A stretch of 64,000 nucleotides of DNA from Phymatolithon calcareum. Its lineage: Eukaryota; Rhodophyta; Florideophyceae; Hapalidiales. The stretch spans positions 186,001 through 250,000 of the forward strand of contig CDRMUB010000001.1 in assembly GCA_977006965.1 (NCBI GenBank), read 5' to 3'. The notes beneath the pieces are model-generated. The model was not told the origin of the DNA and did no database searches. It was given only the letters and a program-made list of their open reading frames with translations. Positions 10,710 through 20,940 of this stretch are shown in pieces; the stretch's first letter is position 1, and every line of letters starts with the position of its first letter. The translations under genes were made by a program, and so were the position numbers.

Positions 10710-10789
10710 CACCAGGGGAGCGCGGCACCATTTTGGCCCAAATCAACAAAAAAACTATCGGGCCAAAGTGTTGCCGTGCTGCCCTAGTG
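10710..10789. mobile_element. MITE-like repeat, copy 1
   Basis: An 80-bp unit with imperfect terminal inverted repeats. The left end reads CACCAGGGGAGCGCGGCACC, and the reverse complement of the right end is CACTAGGGCAGCACGGCAAC. The inner TTTTGGCCC and GGGCCAAAG also pair. A second copy lies 219 bp to the right. No coding capacity. Target-site duplication is not evident. Confidence 0.5.
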
Positions 10790-10889
10790 GAGTTTCACAA
10801 CGTTCTTGAGAGCCCAGTGTCGAATCAATTTACGAGGACTGTACTCTCCATCAAGGAATTGTGTTTCATGTACACTTTTCTGTGAGGCT

Positions 10890-11390
10890 GACACTTCATC
10901 GACGGAAAGGATAGATATGACACAGATTCACAGTGGGAGCACGACATCATTTTGGCCCAAATCAAATAAATAATTATCGGGCCTTGATGTTGCCGGCTCT
11001 TCTAGTGGTGCACTCAAAACAAGTTTCTGTACTGTACAATAATTTACTGTGTTGCAGAATCGCGCAAGCCCCTTCTCGTCGTTTCTTCTACAGTGCCGCA
11101 GCAGCGGAGGATTGCGCAGTGTCATCAACTTCCTTGCAGTACGTATATTTCGAAAAAAGCAGTGTTCTATATTTACCGCGTTACGTCTAAAAAATTTGAG
11201 AATATTGGGCTGCAATGTAAATATCCCAGACTGCCTCAAAGTAAGCACGAGAATGGCTCTATAACATCACTTGGCAACCAGAAGCACCGAACGGAAGAAG
11301 GATTGCTCGGGACGCGCTCCACATCAAGAGTGGAGGGAAACAGTCGATCTTCCCTCTTTTTTGATAGGAACTCTGAGTTTACAGCAGTCG
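10890..11390 (+). repeat. Inverted diverged copy of the helicase upstream flank
   Basis: The reverse complement of this stretch aligns, with gaps, to plus-strand 8380-8840. Shared blocks include GAAAGGATAGATATGA, the CAATATTCTCA core and the TCTGGG segment before it. The copy carries an extra ~80 bp at 10929-11007 (a MITE-like repeat) that 8380-8840 lacks, giving an empty-site comparison for that small element. It may be the flank of a lost, oppositely oriented helicase copy. Confidence 0.45.
10929..11007. mobile_element. MITE-like repeat, copy 2
   Basis: Same family as 10710-10789. It shares CATTTTGGCCCAAATCAA and ATCGGGCC, with termini CACAGTGGGAGCACGACATC and, reverse-complemented, CACTAGAAGAGCCGGCAACA. 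It interrupts a block that is otherwise homologous, in inverted orientation, to 8770-8800, where the unit is absent. That supports mobility. Confidence 0.5.
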
Positions 11391-11574
11391 CGTTGCACCA
11401 GCCCTTTCTTGAAACTGCATCGTTCACCCTTTATTTCCGAAGGTGAGATTAAAAGCACTGCTGAGGCTTGACAAAAAGGAGCAAAGATTTTATGTTCAAT
11501 CATCTATTACCGGAAGTCCTCCACATTCCTTTACGAAATGGAAGGTACTGCTATTTAAATTAGTAGCAGAAGAT

Positions 11575-11930
11575 AAAGAGAGGCTCTTCCATGTCTGCGA
11601 GCCGCAAATCTTAGTCGCGAGGGGAAAAAGCGAACACTGTTTTTCTTGGAGTGACAACAATATTGTGACAGGGTGGAGGGGAAGACTTTAGAAGAGCGCG
11701 AAACTGAGAACAGGGGACCAGTCGTACATTTGCCGTTAGTACAAGGCGCGAAAGAGAAGCAGTGCGCGTGAGAGGTGACCTGGTCCATAGTGCTAAGCTT
11801 ATGATCGTGACATTTCAGTCAGTAAATGGCGCATGCGGAGTAATTGATAAGCGTGTTCTGGTATCACAGGCGTATCTCGATCGCCGAATTATTTGCCGTC
11901 GTACGGCACTGCTACCGGCACTGCAATATT
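11575..11930. repeat. Distal upstream block of the helicase repeat (copy 1)
   Basis: About 350 bp near-identical in layout to 15786-16120, for example GGGGAAAAAGCGAAC, TTCTTGGAGTGACAACAAT, GCTAAGCTTATGATCGTGAC and GATCGCCGAATTATTTGCCG. At 15786 it directly abuts the proximal upstream flank; here it is 2.9 kb away. No coding frame is convincing. It is read as the outermost known part of the helicase unit. Confidence 0.5.
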
Positions 11931-12069
11931 TGCACCCCAAAAGGCGAGCTACAGGTAGAAGAACTTGGAGCTGGCGATGTGAAGCAGTGGCAAATGAATT
12001 GCATCATGCTATACTCCATTTGAAAATCGCGTCTGTGCCTACTACTAGCATCAAGTATTCTCAGTAACC

Positions 12070-12680
12070 TTAATCAGAGATATATGGTATCACATCAATG
12101 GTTCGAGCTACCTCTTTTTCATCTGTAGAGGCCCGTTTCTGTTTCTTCAAGATGCTATTAAGGGTTCTAGCTCCCAATGTCTCTTTCAAATCAGTTTTTC
12201 TTGCGCCAGTTTGAATATTTTTACGTATGTGATCGTAGTAAATCGACCGAGAGATTTTTGGGGAGCTTAGATCTCCTCTCTTGAACATTGGAAGAACCAG
12301 TGCTTCATTTCATTCGCCAGAACACCAGCGAGCTGTCTAGATTTTGTGGTCGTGCCCAGCAGGAAGCTATTACATTCAATTGGGGTGCTGAGCAGTGTTT
12401 CAGAGAAAATGCAGTCCTGTCGAGTTGCGGATTGTGCAATAATCGACAGAATGCAGCTCGATGGACAGAGTTTGCTACTGGATACAGAGATTGAACTCGC
12501 TCTCCGCGTTATTAAAGCTTTGTTTTTAGTTTTAATTCCAATTGAACTGTAGACAAGAATGAAATTCAAACCTCCAGATTTTGAATCCACTTCCAACAGA
12601 GTACATTTGTGGAGAAGATAGAATTTGGGGACCTTCTTTGGCACCAGTGCCATGATTACGCTTTTCGTTCTCTGCAACTG
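12070..12680 (-). pseudogene. LINE-B reverse transcriptase fragment (finger region)
   Basis: A minus-strand frame reads FSETLLSTPIECNSFLLG and then ANEMKHWFFQCSREEI. After a frameshift comes MFKRGDLSSPKIS-RSIYY and later ILKKQKRASTDEKEVARTID. The FK(K/R)GD-LSSPK-YRPIS block is the classic N-terminal RT motif of non-LTR retrotransposons. Homologous, equally broken segments occur at 18.8, 23.1, 25.8 and 63.96 kb. This family differs from LINE-A, whose equivalent block is LIPLYKKGTAHIAANNW. Confidence 0.55.
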
Positions 12681-13800
12681 TTTGGTTGTTTATTGAATGC
12701 CCATTGCAATACTGCTAAGTCTGTTGGCCATGCGGTGCTGAGAAGAGTCTAGAGATCGAATAAGAATGCAAAAGGCTCACAACGGGAATAGATTCAAGTT
12801 TAATAAAGTTTGGGACAGCAGATCGAGCCAACAAGGATAAAAAATAGTACTTCTTGCTGCTCTAATTGAGGTTCTGTTAGCTTGTTTCTGAAAAATACAC
12901 TTTGCTTTAACCTGCCATTGACAGAGGAAAGAGCATCAATTGAGTGTCGGCACTAGATGGATGCCTTTGATGCATTTGCGAGTGTCTGGGCTGAATTGAA
13001 GGCAAATAGAAGGCTGGTAACGTCTGCTGTAAAGTCGCCTTTCTAAATATCTCTGCAAATATTAATGTGTAAGTAATAGTTTTGGCCTATCATTGTGTAA
13101 TCGACTTTCGGTTGGATGTACTGTACCCTCACGGGTGCAATATAAACTGACAATGAAATCTCTGAGTATGCAGAAGTCCAATACATTGAAGACACCATTC
13201 AATTTCCAGATCCACCCAGCGACACTGAAGGGCTTTATAGACTTTATAGTCTGCTCTGCGCTGCCAGTGCTCACACTCCAGTCCTACAACCTCGCTCTGT
13301 CAGCTCGGCAGAGTCATCCGCGTGAGTTCCGGCATGGGCGGACATCTTGGATGGTATTTCTATTACGCCTCTAGAAAAATTAGTTTGCATCTCTCTCACC
13401 CCTTAAGGATCTTCGCGGACCAAGTTCAAGAATGCAATGAAAAATCGTATCCGAATTGCAGGACAAGCAAGTATAGTGTCATTGAATGTACGATCTAGAC
13501 GCTACTGAAGAGCTCTCTCAGTATTCTCAGATACTCGCAGATGGTTTTTCGCATCCACATTGAGTCAAAAGTCACGTAATGTTCTTCCTTTATTCAGAGG
13601 CATGCTAATGCAAAGCATGTTTTTTAAAAAGCTCCCTCCAAGCTCCCAAAACCGCCATTAAAGTAGCGGGACGGCCTCTCATTATCTTTGTCCGATTCCT
13701 TTTCACACTCAGCCTCTCTCTATCTCAAGTTTGTTCTCAATCTCGAACCCAAATGAGTCTTTTCCGTTTATATCCCATATCTGGGCTCATATATGTTAGC
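12681..13800. other. Stretch without a recognisable gene
   Basis: No recognisable domain on either strand. An open plus-strand frame at 13093-13374 (93 codons) shows no known motif and has an equally open antisense partner, so it is not called. Confidence 0.3.
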
Positions 13801-13822
13801 TGCAGGGTGCGCCGGGGCACCA

Positions 13823-13921
13823 CTAGTGTCTATTTTACGGCGATCGACCGGTATCTACAAAGACGCGAGAAATATGAAACTGTTTCCCTCAATTGAGGGG
13901 CTCTCGTAAAATAGACACTAG
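13823..13921. mobile_element. 99-bp inverted-repeat element (MITE-like)
   Basis: The perfect 17-bp inverted repeats CTAGTGTCTATTTTACG (13823-13839) and CGTAAAATAGACACTAG (13905-13921) enclose 65 bp. That interior contains the palindrome CCCTCAATTGAGGG. The termini begin CTAG and the left flank adds CA, recalling the CAC(T)AG ends of the small repeats at 10.7-11.0 kb. No coding capacity and no clear target-site duplication. Confidence 0.45.
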
Positions 13922-14029
13922 GCCAATTTTATTTTGAAGTGTTGATAAGGGCTTTCAACTAGACTACCAAACAGTTGAAATAGAACCCCATCCACAATCA
14001 GGACTCTGGGGCCCCGGTATGTCCTCAAG

Positions 14030-15330
14030 TCGATATTCTCCTCAAATGGGCCCTGCAGGAAATCACTGAAGAATCCAGAGACTTATGCTTCATTTCTATC
14101 TCTAGCGGCAGAGTGCTCAATTCTTGCTTGAGATTTCGCTGTGAGCAATCTTCACGAATGACAGTTAATCTTGCTCTGTGTATATTGAATCCATCAGAGA
14201 TACGGTGAAGAAAATGGGTTTGGAACTGTAGCAGTAAAGAAGAGAACAAGAAATCGGAAAGTCCCGCTCCGAATGGCTTTGCAGCCTGGCATACAGCTTT
14301 TGAAACTGTCAGACACAGTGAGCTAATTTGCCTCATCTACAGCCATGCGAAAAACTCAGTTCCTGGTACATGCAAAACTTCTCATTGTTTCCACAATCGT
14401 CGTCTTGGACTCAGTTCTCGAGAAACAAGAGCTATAACCCCGCTCTCCCCGGATGGGTTTTGTTAGACCTCACGTAAGCTTGTTGTCTGAGCATCTGCTT
14501 ACTCGAATCGCTTTCTACATTCTTTGCGATTCTCCTTCAATGGCGAGATCCCAAAGGTTATCACCCTCTCTAACAATACAGGGCTTAGAACGACGGCTGT
14601 TCTCTCTGACCCAGTCCCGCTTCCCAGCAAAACCGCCGATATCAAAATATGGTACCTCGAAAAGGCGGCGTACAAGGGTGCTCCCAAGAACAGATTAGGC
14701 CTTTAAAACTTGATACCGCTGGCAGGGTACGAATCGCACTTATGGATGAAATGATGGCTTCCGTGCTTATTTCTAAGGCACTAGAAAGCCCTTTAAAAGC
14801 TATTTCCGACTCCCTATTTCGATCATCACCTTGCATTTCTAGATTCGGCAATGATGGCATTCAAATTCCCAGGTCAACGTGTCAGTCGTGGGATCATCTT
14901 TGAGACATACGCATATCTAGAGCGGTGTTCTCTCCACTCGTTCCTTAAAGCGAATCCTCAACGCGGGCATAAAATGCTTCTGCATCATGTACGGAATGAC
15001 CACCTTTTATTACTGCAGCTTCTTGAACGTCTTTCTCGAAAATATTTGATGTCTTAGCACCGACACTGTTTCTCAAAGACGGCGGCATTGGGAGCGTACT
15101 TTTTCAGCATGAAGCTCGTGCTTGTTCTTTGCATGTCTTATAAAAGCCTGTGTAGAGCTCATAGGGAACTTTTTTGGCAAGGTTCGCAAATAAATCCAAA
15201 GATTTGTGGAGTAGGAAGAATTCCGTGTGAGCGGAAAAGCTCAAAATCGCTCATTTTATATCCCATTGGAGAGCACTTAAATCGAGCCTCAAGCGAAAGG
15301 TTTTGTCAAAAGTGAGCAATCTCCCCTGCA
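14030..15330 (-). pseudogene. Internally deleted RecQ-like helicase copy (H3)
   Basis: Minus-strand pieces match the intact helicase in order but with large gaps. The N-terminal finger region lies near 15100-15330. A few codons of the RRLRETE region lie at about 15062-15095, residues about 815-930 at 14700-15060, and Walker A through the post-DEAH segment at 14030-14690 (SGTGSERTAVVLSPVLLER, with Lys replaced). Residues about 100-500, 510-810 and 930-1045 are deleted. The 5' flank is retained. The arrangement resembles the internally deleted derivatives that mobile elements produce. Confidence 0.7.
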
Positions 15331-15785
15331 CCTGGAGACTAGGCGCAGAAAAGTTCTTTCATTTTTGATTTCGGACCGGATCGTAGTCTCTACAGAGCTG
15401 AAGCATTCACTCCCGTGGGACGGCGCTGGGCTCTTCCGTTATCAGTCCTGACAGTATTCGCGTATTTGAAGACGGTATGCGTTTTCTAAAGTGCAGCTCA
15501 ATAGTCTCAGCTTTTTCGAAACGAAGTGCTGAAAAATAGAAGACTGCCGCTTTTAATTGTACGTACGTACAGTACTTCGAGGATGATTGGCGGTACTATA
15601 TTGTGCGATGTCTATAGTTAGAGGAATACAACACTACAATAAATCCGTTTAAATTGTGATGGGTATAGTGTCATATTGTCGTTGATCTTTGATTCCAATC
15701 GTGAATTGCAGATCACTAAAAGAAACTTATACTGTACAGTACGGCACGCACTGCTGCAGGTGTCCTTGTTGCCGAAAGCGCCCAG
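15331..15785 (-). repeat. Helicase proximal upstream flank (copy at H3)
   Basis: Collinear with 8306-8690 (ACCGGATCGTAGTCTCTACA, CTCTTCCGTTATCAGTCCTGA, GATTCCAATCGTGAATTGC). It contains about 40 extra bases near 15620-15660 that the other copy lacks. It immediately precedes the N-terminal remnant of H3. Confidence 0.55.
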
Positions 15786-16120
15786 GGTTGCATGTCTGCA
15801 ATCCAAAAAGTTTAGTTGCGAGAGGAAAAAGCGAACCCTTTTTTTCTTGGAGTGACAACAATGTTGTGAGGGTGTGGAGCGGAAGACAGTAGAAGAGCGC
15901 GAAACTGAAAATAACGGGCCCAGTCGTACATTTGCCTTTAATACAAGACGCGAAAGAGAACCAGTGGGCGTGAGAGGTTGCGTGGTCGGTAGTGCTAAGC
16001 TGATGATCGTGACTTTCCAGTCGGTAAATGGCACAGGCGGAGTATTGATAAGCGTGCTGTGGTATCACAGGTGTATATTGATCGCCGAATTATTTGCCGT
16101 CGTACGGCACTGTGGCGGCC
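15786..16120. repeat. Distal upstream block of the helicase repeat (copy 2)
   Basis: Homologous to 11575-11930, including GGAGTGACAACAAT, GCTAAGCTGATGATCGTGAC and GATCGCCGAATTATTTGCCG. Here it is contiguous with the proximal flank, which probably shows the ancestral order of the helicase unit. Confidence 0.5.
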
Positions 16121-16129
16121 ACTGAGAGA

Positions 16130-18210
16130 CTTGGAGAAACTCATTAGAGGCAGCTTTCCAAAAAGGGCCTCCTGTATCCTTCGTTTGAGCTCCAGATACA
16201 GTAGGTTAATTCATTGTAGCACTAAGCAGTACTATCTGCGATATGTGCTCATTTTTCTAAATGTTTTGCAAAATAAGATTTCTAGCCAGGGCTTCTTTTC
16301 AATCTTTAATACGAACGGGGGAGATAGTGCGCAGTCAAGTTTTACGACACGTTATCTTACCGGCTCTTCTTTTCGGCACGTCAAGTGTACTAGTGAGTCA
16401 GAAACATGCATTTGCAATAATAGGACTCATTTTGAAGAAACATGGAGTGTGTTGAAGAGGTGCCAGCCCCACCACAGATTTTAAACTAACGTATGCAAGC
16501 AGGGCTTGCTGCATATCAGCCTAAAGCTTCATAAAGCCGTCGAGCTATCACTTCTATCGATTTCGTATTTTCAAGCGACGTAGTACAGATTCATTTCAGC
16601 CTTCTCTGCAAAGAAATATTTGAGCCTTAGACATTTTCATCGTTTTTTAGTCGAAGATCAAACAGAGAATCTCTCACGACTCGAGATTGACGGTATGCAA
16701 GGTCCTTTATCGTATTATCGGATTGTGAGGCCAGAAAGCACTACTCGAGTCTCCACGTCTAACACTCGACATCTAACGGATCATTGATCAAATTTCGAGT
16801 CGCATTTATAGCTCTGGCAGTGAAAGAGACATCTTGATGCTAAATGAAACACAGTTATGAGCCTGTGAAGCAAACGAACTACTTTTATTTGTCCAAAGCT
16901 TCTGATGTTGCATGGAGTTTCATGTTTTCCTGCTTTCTTGGCCTGGAAGCTATTCTGGAAGGTTCTTTGTTTCGATTTACTGCTAGAGCTCCAGTAGACT
17001 TTATTCTGACTTGTTGGATAGCTTGGTGCGAGGCTCCTAGCTCAAACGTGATTTGAATACTCACTAAATCTTTTGCTTCGTATGCTTCTCTCTATTATAC
17101 TAATTCAGGGCAAGTAGATAGCTAATGAATTTGCAATAGCTCTGTACAACCATTTATGCCAGCGGCCGCCATGGGAAAGGCCAGATAAGCGTCGTTCAAC
17201 CATGACAGCTCGGATGTGTGGTGTCGAGTGAAAGTGTTTACTTGGTCGTTGATCGATAGCGATATTCCATAGTGGGGACTCGATGGTAGATAGTACATGG
17301 ATGATACTTGTTTGCTCATAATCGATCCCTTCCCTTTTGAGGTTTTTCGAAGAGCCAAAGTACAAAACTGAGACAACAGACTAGATTGAAGATGACCGAC
17401 CATGGCCAGGTAAGAGAGCTCACCGAATTAACATGGCGCACTGTTGGCGATGAAGAATGTATAGACTATTGGCCGGTTAGTCTGGCGGAGACGAATAACG
17501 AGAAAGGTTAGTAAGTTATTGAGACAAAACTCGAAGCCGGCACAAGTACAGTCCGCGCATGAGGAGAAACTTCACAATGGGCATTTGAGAGGAGCACCGG
17601 CATTGCAGAGGCGATCAGAACTTTATATGCATTCGTCCTTTGAGCGGTCCTGTGGCTTCACAAAGCAAACAACCAAGAAAATGTCCATCAATTGCAGATG
17701 AGTGACGAAGGAGCTCGGAAAAAATTCCGCAATCTACATGCTTCGATTGGAGTCGAAGGGAATACATATTCATCCTTTTTTACAATATTTATCAAATTCT
17801 GGTGAAAAGCCTCAGTCTCATGCGAGTATAGGGGCTAGGTGAGAGCAGTTTCTGCTTATCTAGAGAAAGCTCGTACCTTAAGCTTTCTCTACGTTTTCCA
17901 CATGTGTCTTCGACAAAGGACTCGCGAACACGACCCAGTGTACTAGAAAATGCTCAAGATGATAACAGTTGCGGCTTTCAGCATACATTCAAAATTAATA
18001 CATTTCAAGGAAAGAGCTATCATAAATCATTTCGAAGATTTTGCCTACGGAGAAATCGAGATTAAAGGCGAATCGATTGGAAGAGATAGAAGCAGCACTG
18101 AGTCGAATGTGGAAAAATCTGGTGCGGCCTCTTGAAAAGATGCTTAATGATATAATCGCTATTGACAATCGATAGGAGCGGAGTCAATGATACTCCAGTG
18201 CAAAGAAAAT
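16130..18210. other. Stretch without a recognisable gene
   Basis: Several short frames exist but none shows a recognisable domain. One 40-codon plus-strand frame at 17392-17512 begins MTDHGQVRELTELTW and could be a gene scrap. No repeat relationship to the rest of the window was noticed. Confidence 0.3.
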
Positions 18211-18219
18211 ATTTTACGA

Positions 18220-18590
18220 AGATATATTCTTGGTCTTTAGGTTTGCTCTATAAACTCGAAATCTCTGCACTTTGTATCACGTAATTGACTGATGCTGTAA
18301 AGATTTGAGTCACGATGGGCATGGAACACATTTTAGTCGGTCTGCTCAAATGTCTTTTCCAATTTGGTAAGAAAGTCATGTTAGGATGCTCCAGGATCTC
18401 TGCTGTCTACGTTTCTGCCTTCAAGAAACGAACATGGAGAAAACGACGTACTCCGTCGACGATCATTTCAATCGCAAAAACTGTGATTTTATGAACTTTG
18501 CCCAGTCTCATCATGCTCAAGTCGTAGAAGCTCTAAAACATGCTGGGAAAACGATTCACTCAGAAATACTCTCTAGCTCGTTATTGTGAA
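18220..18590 (+). pseudogene. RecQ-like helicase fragment, central N-terminal region (H4)
   Basis: The plus-strand frame ETNMEKTTYSVDDHFNRKNC followed by HHAQVVEALKHAGKTIHSEI matches residues about 511-557 of the helicase (ETEMEKITYTVCDHPDHDNC, then AAQVGEVLKRIQRKIHLEI). Upstream, in other frames, CLFQFGKKV matches RLLQFGAKSG. Frameshifts and a stop at about 18589 disable it. Only this central slice is present. Confidence 0.7.
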
Positions 18591-18599
18591 AAGAGAAAC

Positions 18600-18720
18600 C
18601 ATTGTTTTCTGTGCAAGACGGTTTGTAGGTCAGTTTTAGAGAGATCCTCTTCTAAGAAGCTCTCTGGAATTAGCCGTGATTTCGAGTATTGTAAAATGAC
18701 TACAAAGATGCCAAATTTCC
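18600..18720 (+). other. Fragment resembling the FVGHFPRN segment of the 30286 gene
   Basis: The bases GTGCAAGACGGTTTGTAGGT and what follows align with 30800-30850 and 52540-52610. At those loci the frames read ERWFVGHFPRNTQKLVEE and VRWFVGQFPRNRPKLVDR. Here the frame is shifted (DGL-VSFRE). This is a short third copy of an unrecognised coding repeat. Confidence 0.35.
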
Positions 18721-18789
18721 GCTCGCAGGGACGCATTTTACTTTTTCCATAAATCCACTAGCGTTCAGCATAGACACTACATGTAGCTG

Positions 18790-19050
18790 TCCTCTCTCAT
18801 CACCATGAATAGCGAAATCGGACTGTAGCTTTCTGAGAGCTTAAGTCTCCTTCTTGAGTATTGAAAGCAGCAATGCCTAAGAAACTCACTAAACCAGCAG
18901 CTGAGCCGGCAGGAGCCTGCAGTCGTCACTATCAAGAATCTGGTGCTTTCCACTGGGGCTATTTGCAGTGCTTCGAAAGAATACGATCTGGTAGAGCTAT
19001 CATCCGCTTTGAGGAGCTCCTCAGGGCTCTCTTAAGCTCTCGTATTTGAG
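18790..19050 (-). pseudogene. LINE-B reverse transcriptase fragment
   Basis: The minus strand gives FQYSRRRLKLSESYSPISLF, a damaged version of the PIFKKGDLSSPKNYRPISLL motif. The surrounding nucleotides align with 12270-12400 and 25960-26100. Stops lie on both sides. The rest of the element is not recognisable here. Confidence 0.5.
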
Positions 19051-19764
19051 CGCGTATGACTTGGAGCTCACTCGTCTCAATGCTATACGTGACTTCAATA
19101 CTCGTAAGAGTAAATACAGCAATAGATCATTCTAAACTTGTCGTCAACAGTTTCGAAAGTCATCAGTCAGTGAGTTGAAGCTCCTGTTGCTTACTAGTAG
19201 CTCTGTTTTTGGGCTTATGAATAGCTTTCGGGGGCGTTTTAAAATCCGAAAAAACGCTGTACTTACAGATCTACTCAAATTCGATAGTTGATTTTTTTCT
19301 TCTGGAAAGAGAGCTACCATGCCTTCCAATTGAGACGAAAAAGTCATCATTTACCCAATGTAATGAAAGCTGCACTAATTTTCTGATGACGTCCCTTGAG
19401 TGAGAACACAGCTCCTTTCTCATGCATATGCTACAGTTTTATTGACTGCTCTATCATCGGCTACAAACATCCATGACAATATTTAGTGCTGGTTCTGGAT
19501 AGATGCCGTGACCTTCAAATAAATCTTTCTTATCTTCCTGTTTGTGCCTCCGGTCTGAATTTCTTGTACATATTTGATTCTGTCCGCGGGAAACGCTCGA
19601 AAAACGATCCAGGCTACTCATTTATTCAAAGGCGTTGATGACGGGCGCTAGCAGGACTCGTGAATTGCGTTTTTGAGCAGTTCTACTATGAATACAACAT
19701 ATTCTGGAGGAGTAATTAGCCCTTTTTGCAAGAACATGTGATAATCATAGACGATAACAGCCTT
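19051..19764. other. Stretch without a recognisable gene
   Basis: No frame with a recognisable domain. A 68-codon minus-strand frame at 19144-19350 has no known motif. Confidence 0.3.
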
Positions 19765-20940
19765 TTTAAGGTAAGGGGATATGTGTTGATTTATTTTAAA
19801 AGCTCCCAAGGCCTCTCTTGAAGAGTAACAGGGCCGCTTTCGCACGATTTTCTAAGCTAACGTAGTTTGACTATTCAGTATATCCTTGATTCGTCTTTCT
19901 CTCCCAACAAGTGCTCCAGTGAGTCGCTTACATTCATATTCAATTTCAGGACTAATCTTGGATGAAGATAGAATGCGTTGGAGTGCGACCAGCTCAATCA
20001 CAGCAGTGACCCCAAAGTATGCACCAAGTACTGATTTTCTCCAAGGAGGTGCTCTATTGAATATCAACCGTAGGCATCGCAACCGTGTAGACCTTTCTCT
20101 TAAGCGGAGAACCATCGGTAGATTGTTCGAATCAGTTGGTATCTCGAGCGATCTTCCCTCTTCTTCCTCTGCCCATAACTCAATTATTTCTTTTCGTCGC
20201 CCTTTCTTTGAGACTGAGCCGTCCTCCGCTTTATCGAGAGCTTGCCGCAAATCTTCATATTTCTTGAGGCACTCTATGTCCTTGGTTGCCTCCTTAATGT
20301 CTTCATCTCTCCCAGAATACTCATCTGCTTCGTCGAGGCGCTTCTTCTGTCTCACCAGACTCGCAGAGAACCTTTCTGCTTGATGTCTTCTCCTCATGGC
20401 AGGTGGTTCTAGTCGGCACAGAACTCGCATTCTTCCATGGCGGTGCTGGCGTATGTCCCAAAAATATACTTGAAGAATAGACCTTCTGCAGATTCGATTG
20501 CTGATTGTAATCGCTTTGTCAGAGGCGTGACGTGGAGTGCATACTCCCACTTTGGCAAAATAAGCGATTTGAAGATTCTGATGCATGTCACAGGCTGAAA
20601 GCCTCGAACATTGACTCCAATTTCCCGCAGTTTGTGTATGCACCCAACTGCATTTCGTACTCTTGATAACGCCATGTCGTCTGTTACGCCTTTGTGGTTC
20701 ATGCTTATACCGAGATACGAGAGCCTCCAAGCTTGATGAAGAACTCGACCCGCAATGTGGAAGGTGTGTTTCCTGAGTCCCTTGTCTTTAAGGATCTCGC
20801 TCTTTCCTGGCTTTGTGTTCCAGCTCATACCATTTTCCTTCGCCCAGGTAGTCGCTATATCAAGTAGCTTCTGCATTCCTTCTCCATCCTTTGATTGCAG
20901 CTGGACATCGTCAGCGAACAGGACAGCTTCTGGCATTGTG
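19765..20940 (-). pseudogene. LINE-A, 5'-truncated copy from RT motif C to 3' end
   Basis: The minus strand begins at LFADDVQLQSKDGEGMQKLL (RT motif C) and runs through SYLGISMNHKGVTDD and MRVLCRLEPPAMRRRHQAER to the tail SKISPEIEYECKRLTGAL. Two overlapping frames (20409-20936 and 19852-20730) imply one frameshift. The 3' UTR is shared with the full element: GGGAGCTT-TAAAATAAATCAAC, then a run of C near 19765. The 5' break falls within a helicase sequence at about 20940. Protein similarity to the complete copy is high enough to show the same family, though not the same recent burst. Confidence 0.8.

Larger units (their letters stand above)
8690..11575. other. Insertion-like segment absent from the second helicase flank
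   Basis: In the copy at 15330-16120 the upstream flank (matching 8306-8690) is followed directly by a block matching 11575-11930. Here the two blocks are separated by about 2.9 kb, so this stretch looks inserted or rearranged. It holds no recognisable gene. It contains an inverted, diverged copy of the helicase upstream flank at about 10890-11390 and two small MITE-like repeats. Most of 8960-10700 is AT-rich with short CAGTAC/GTACTG-like motifs and no supportable coding frame. Confidence 0.45.
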
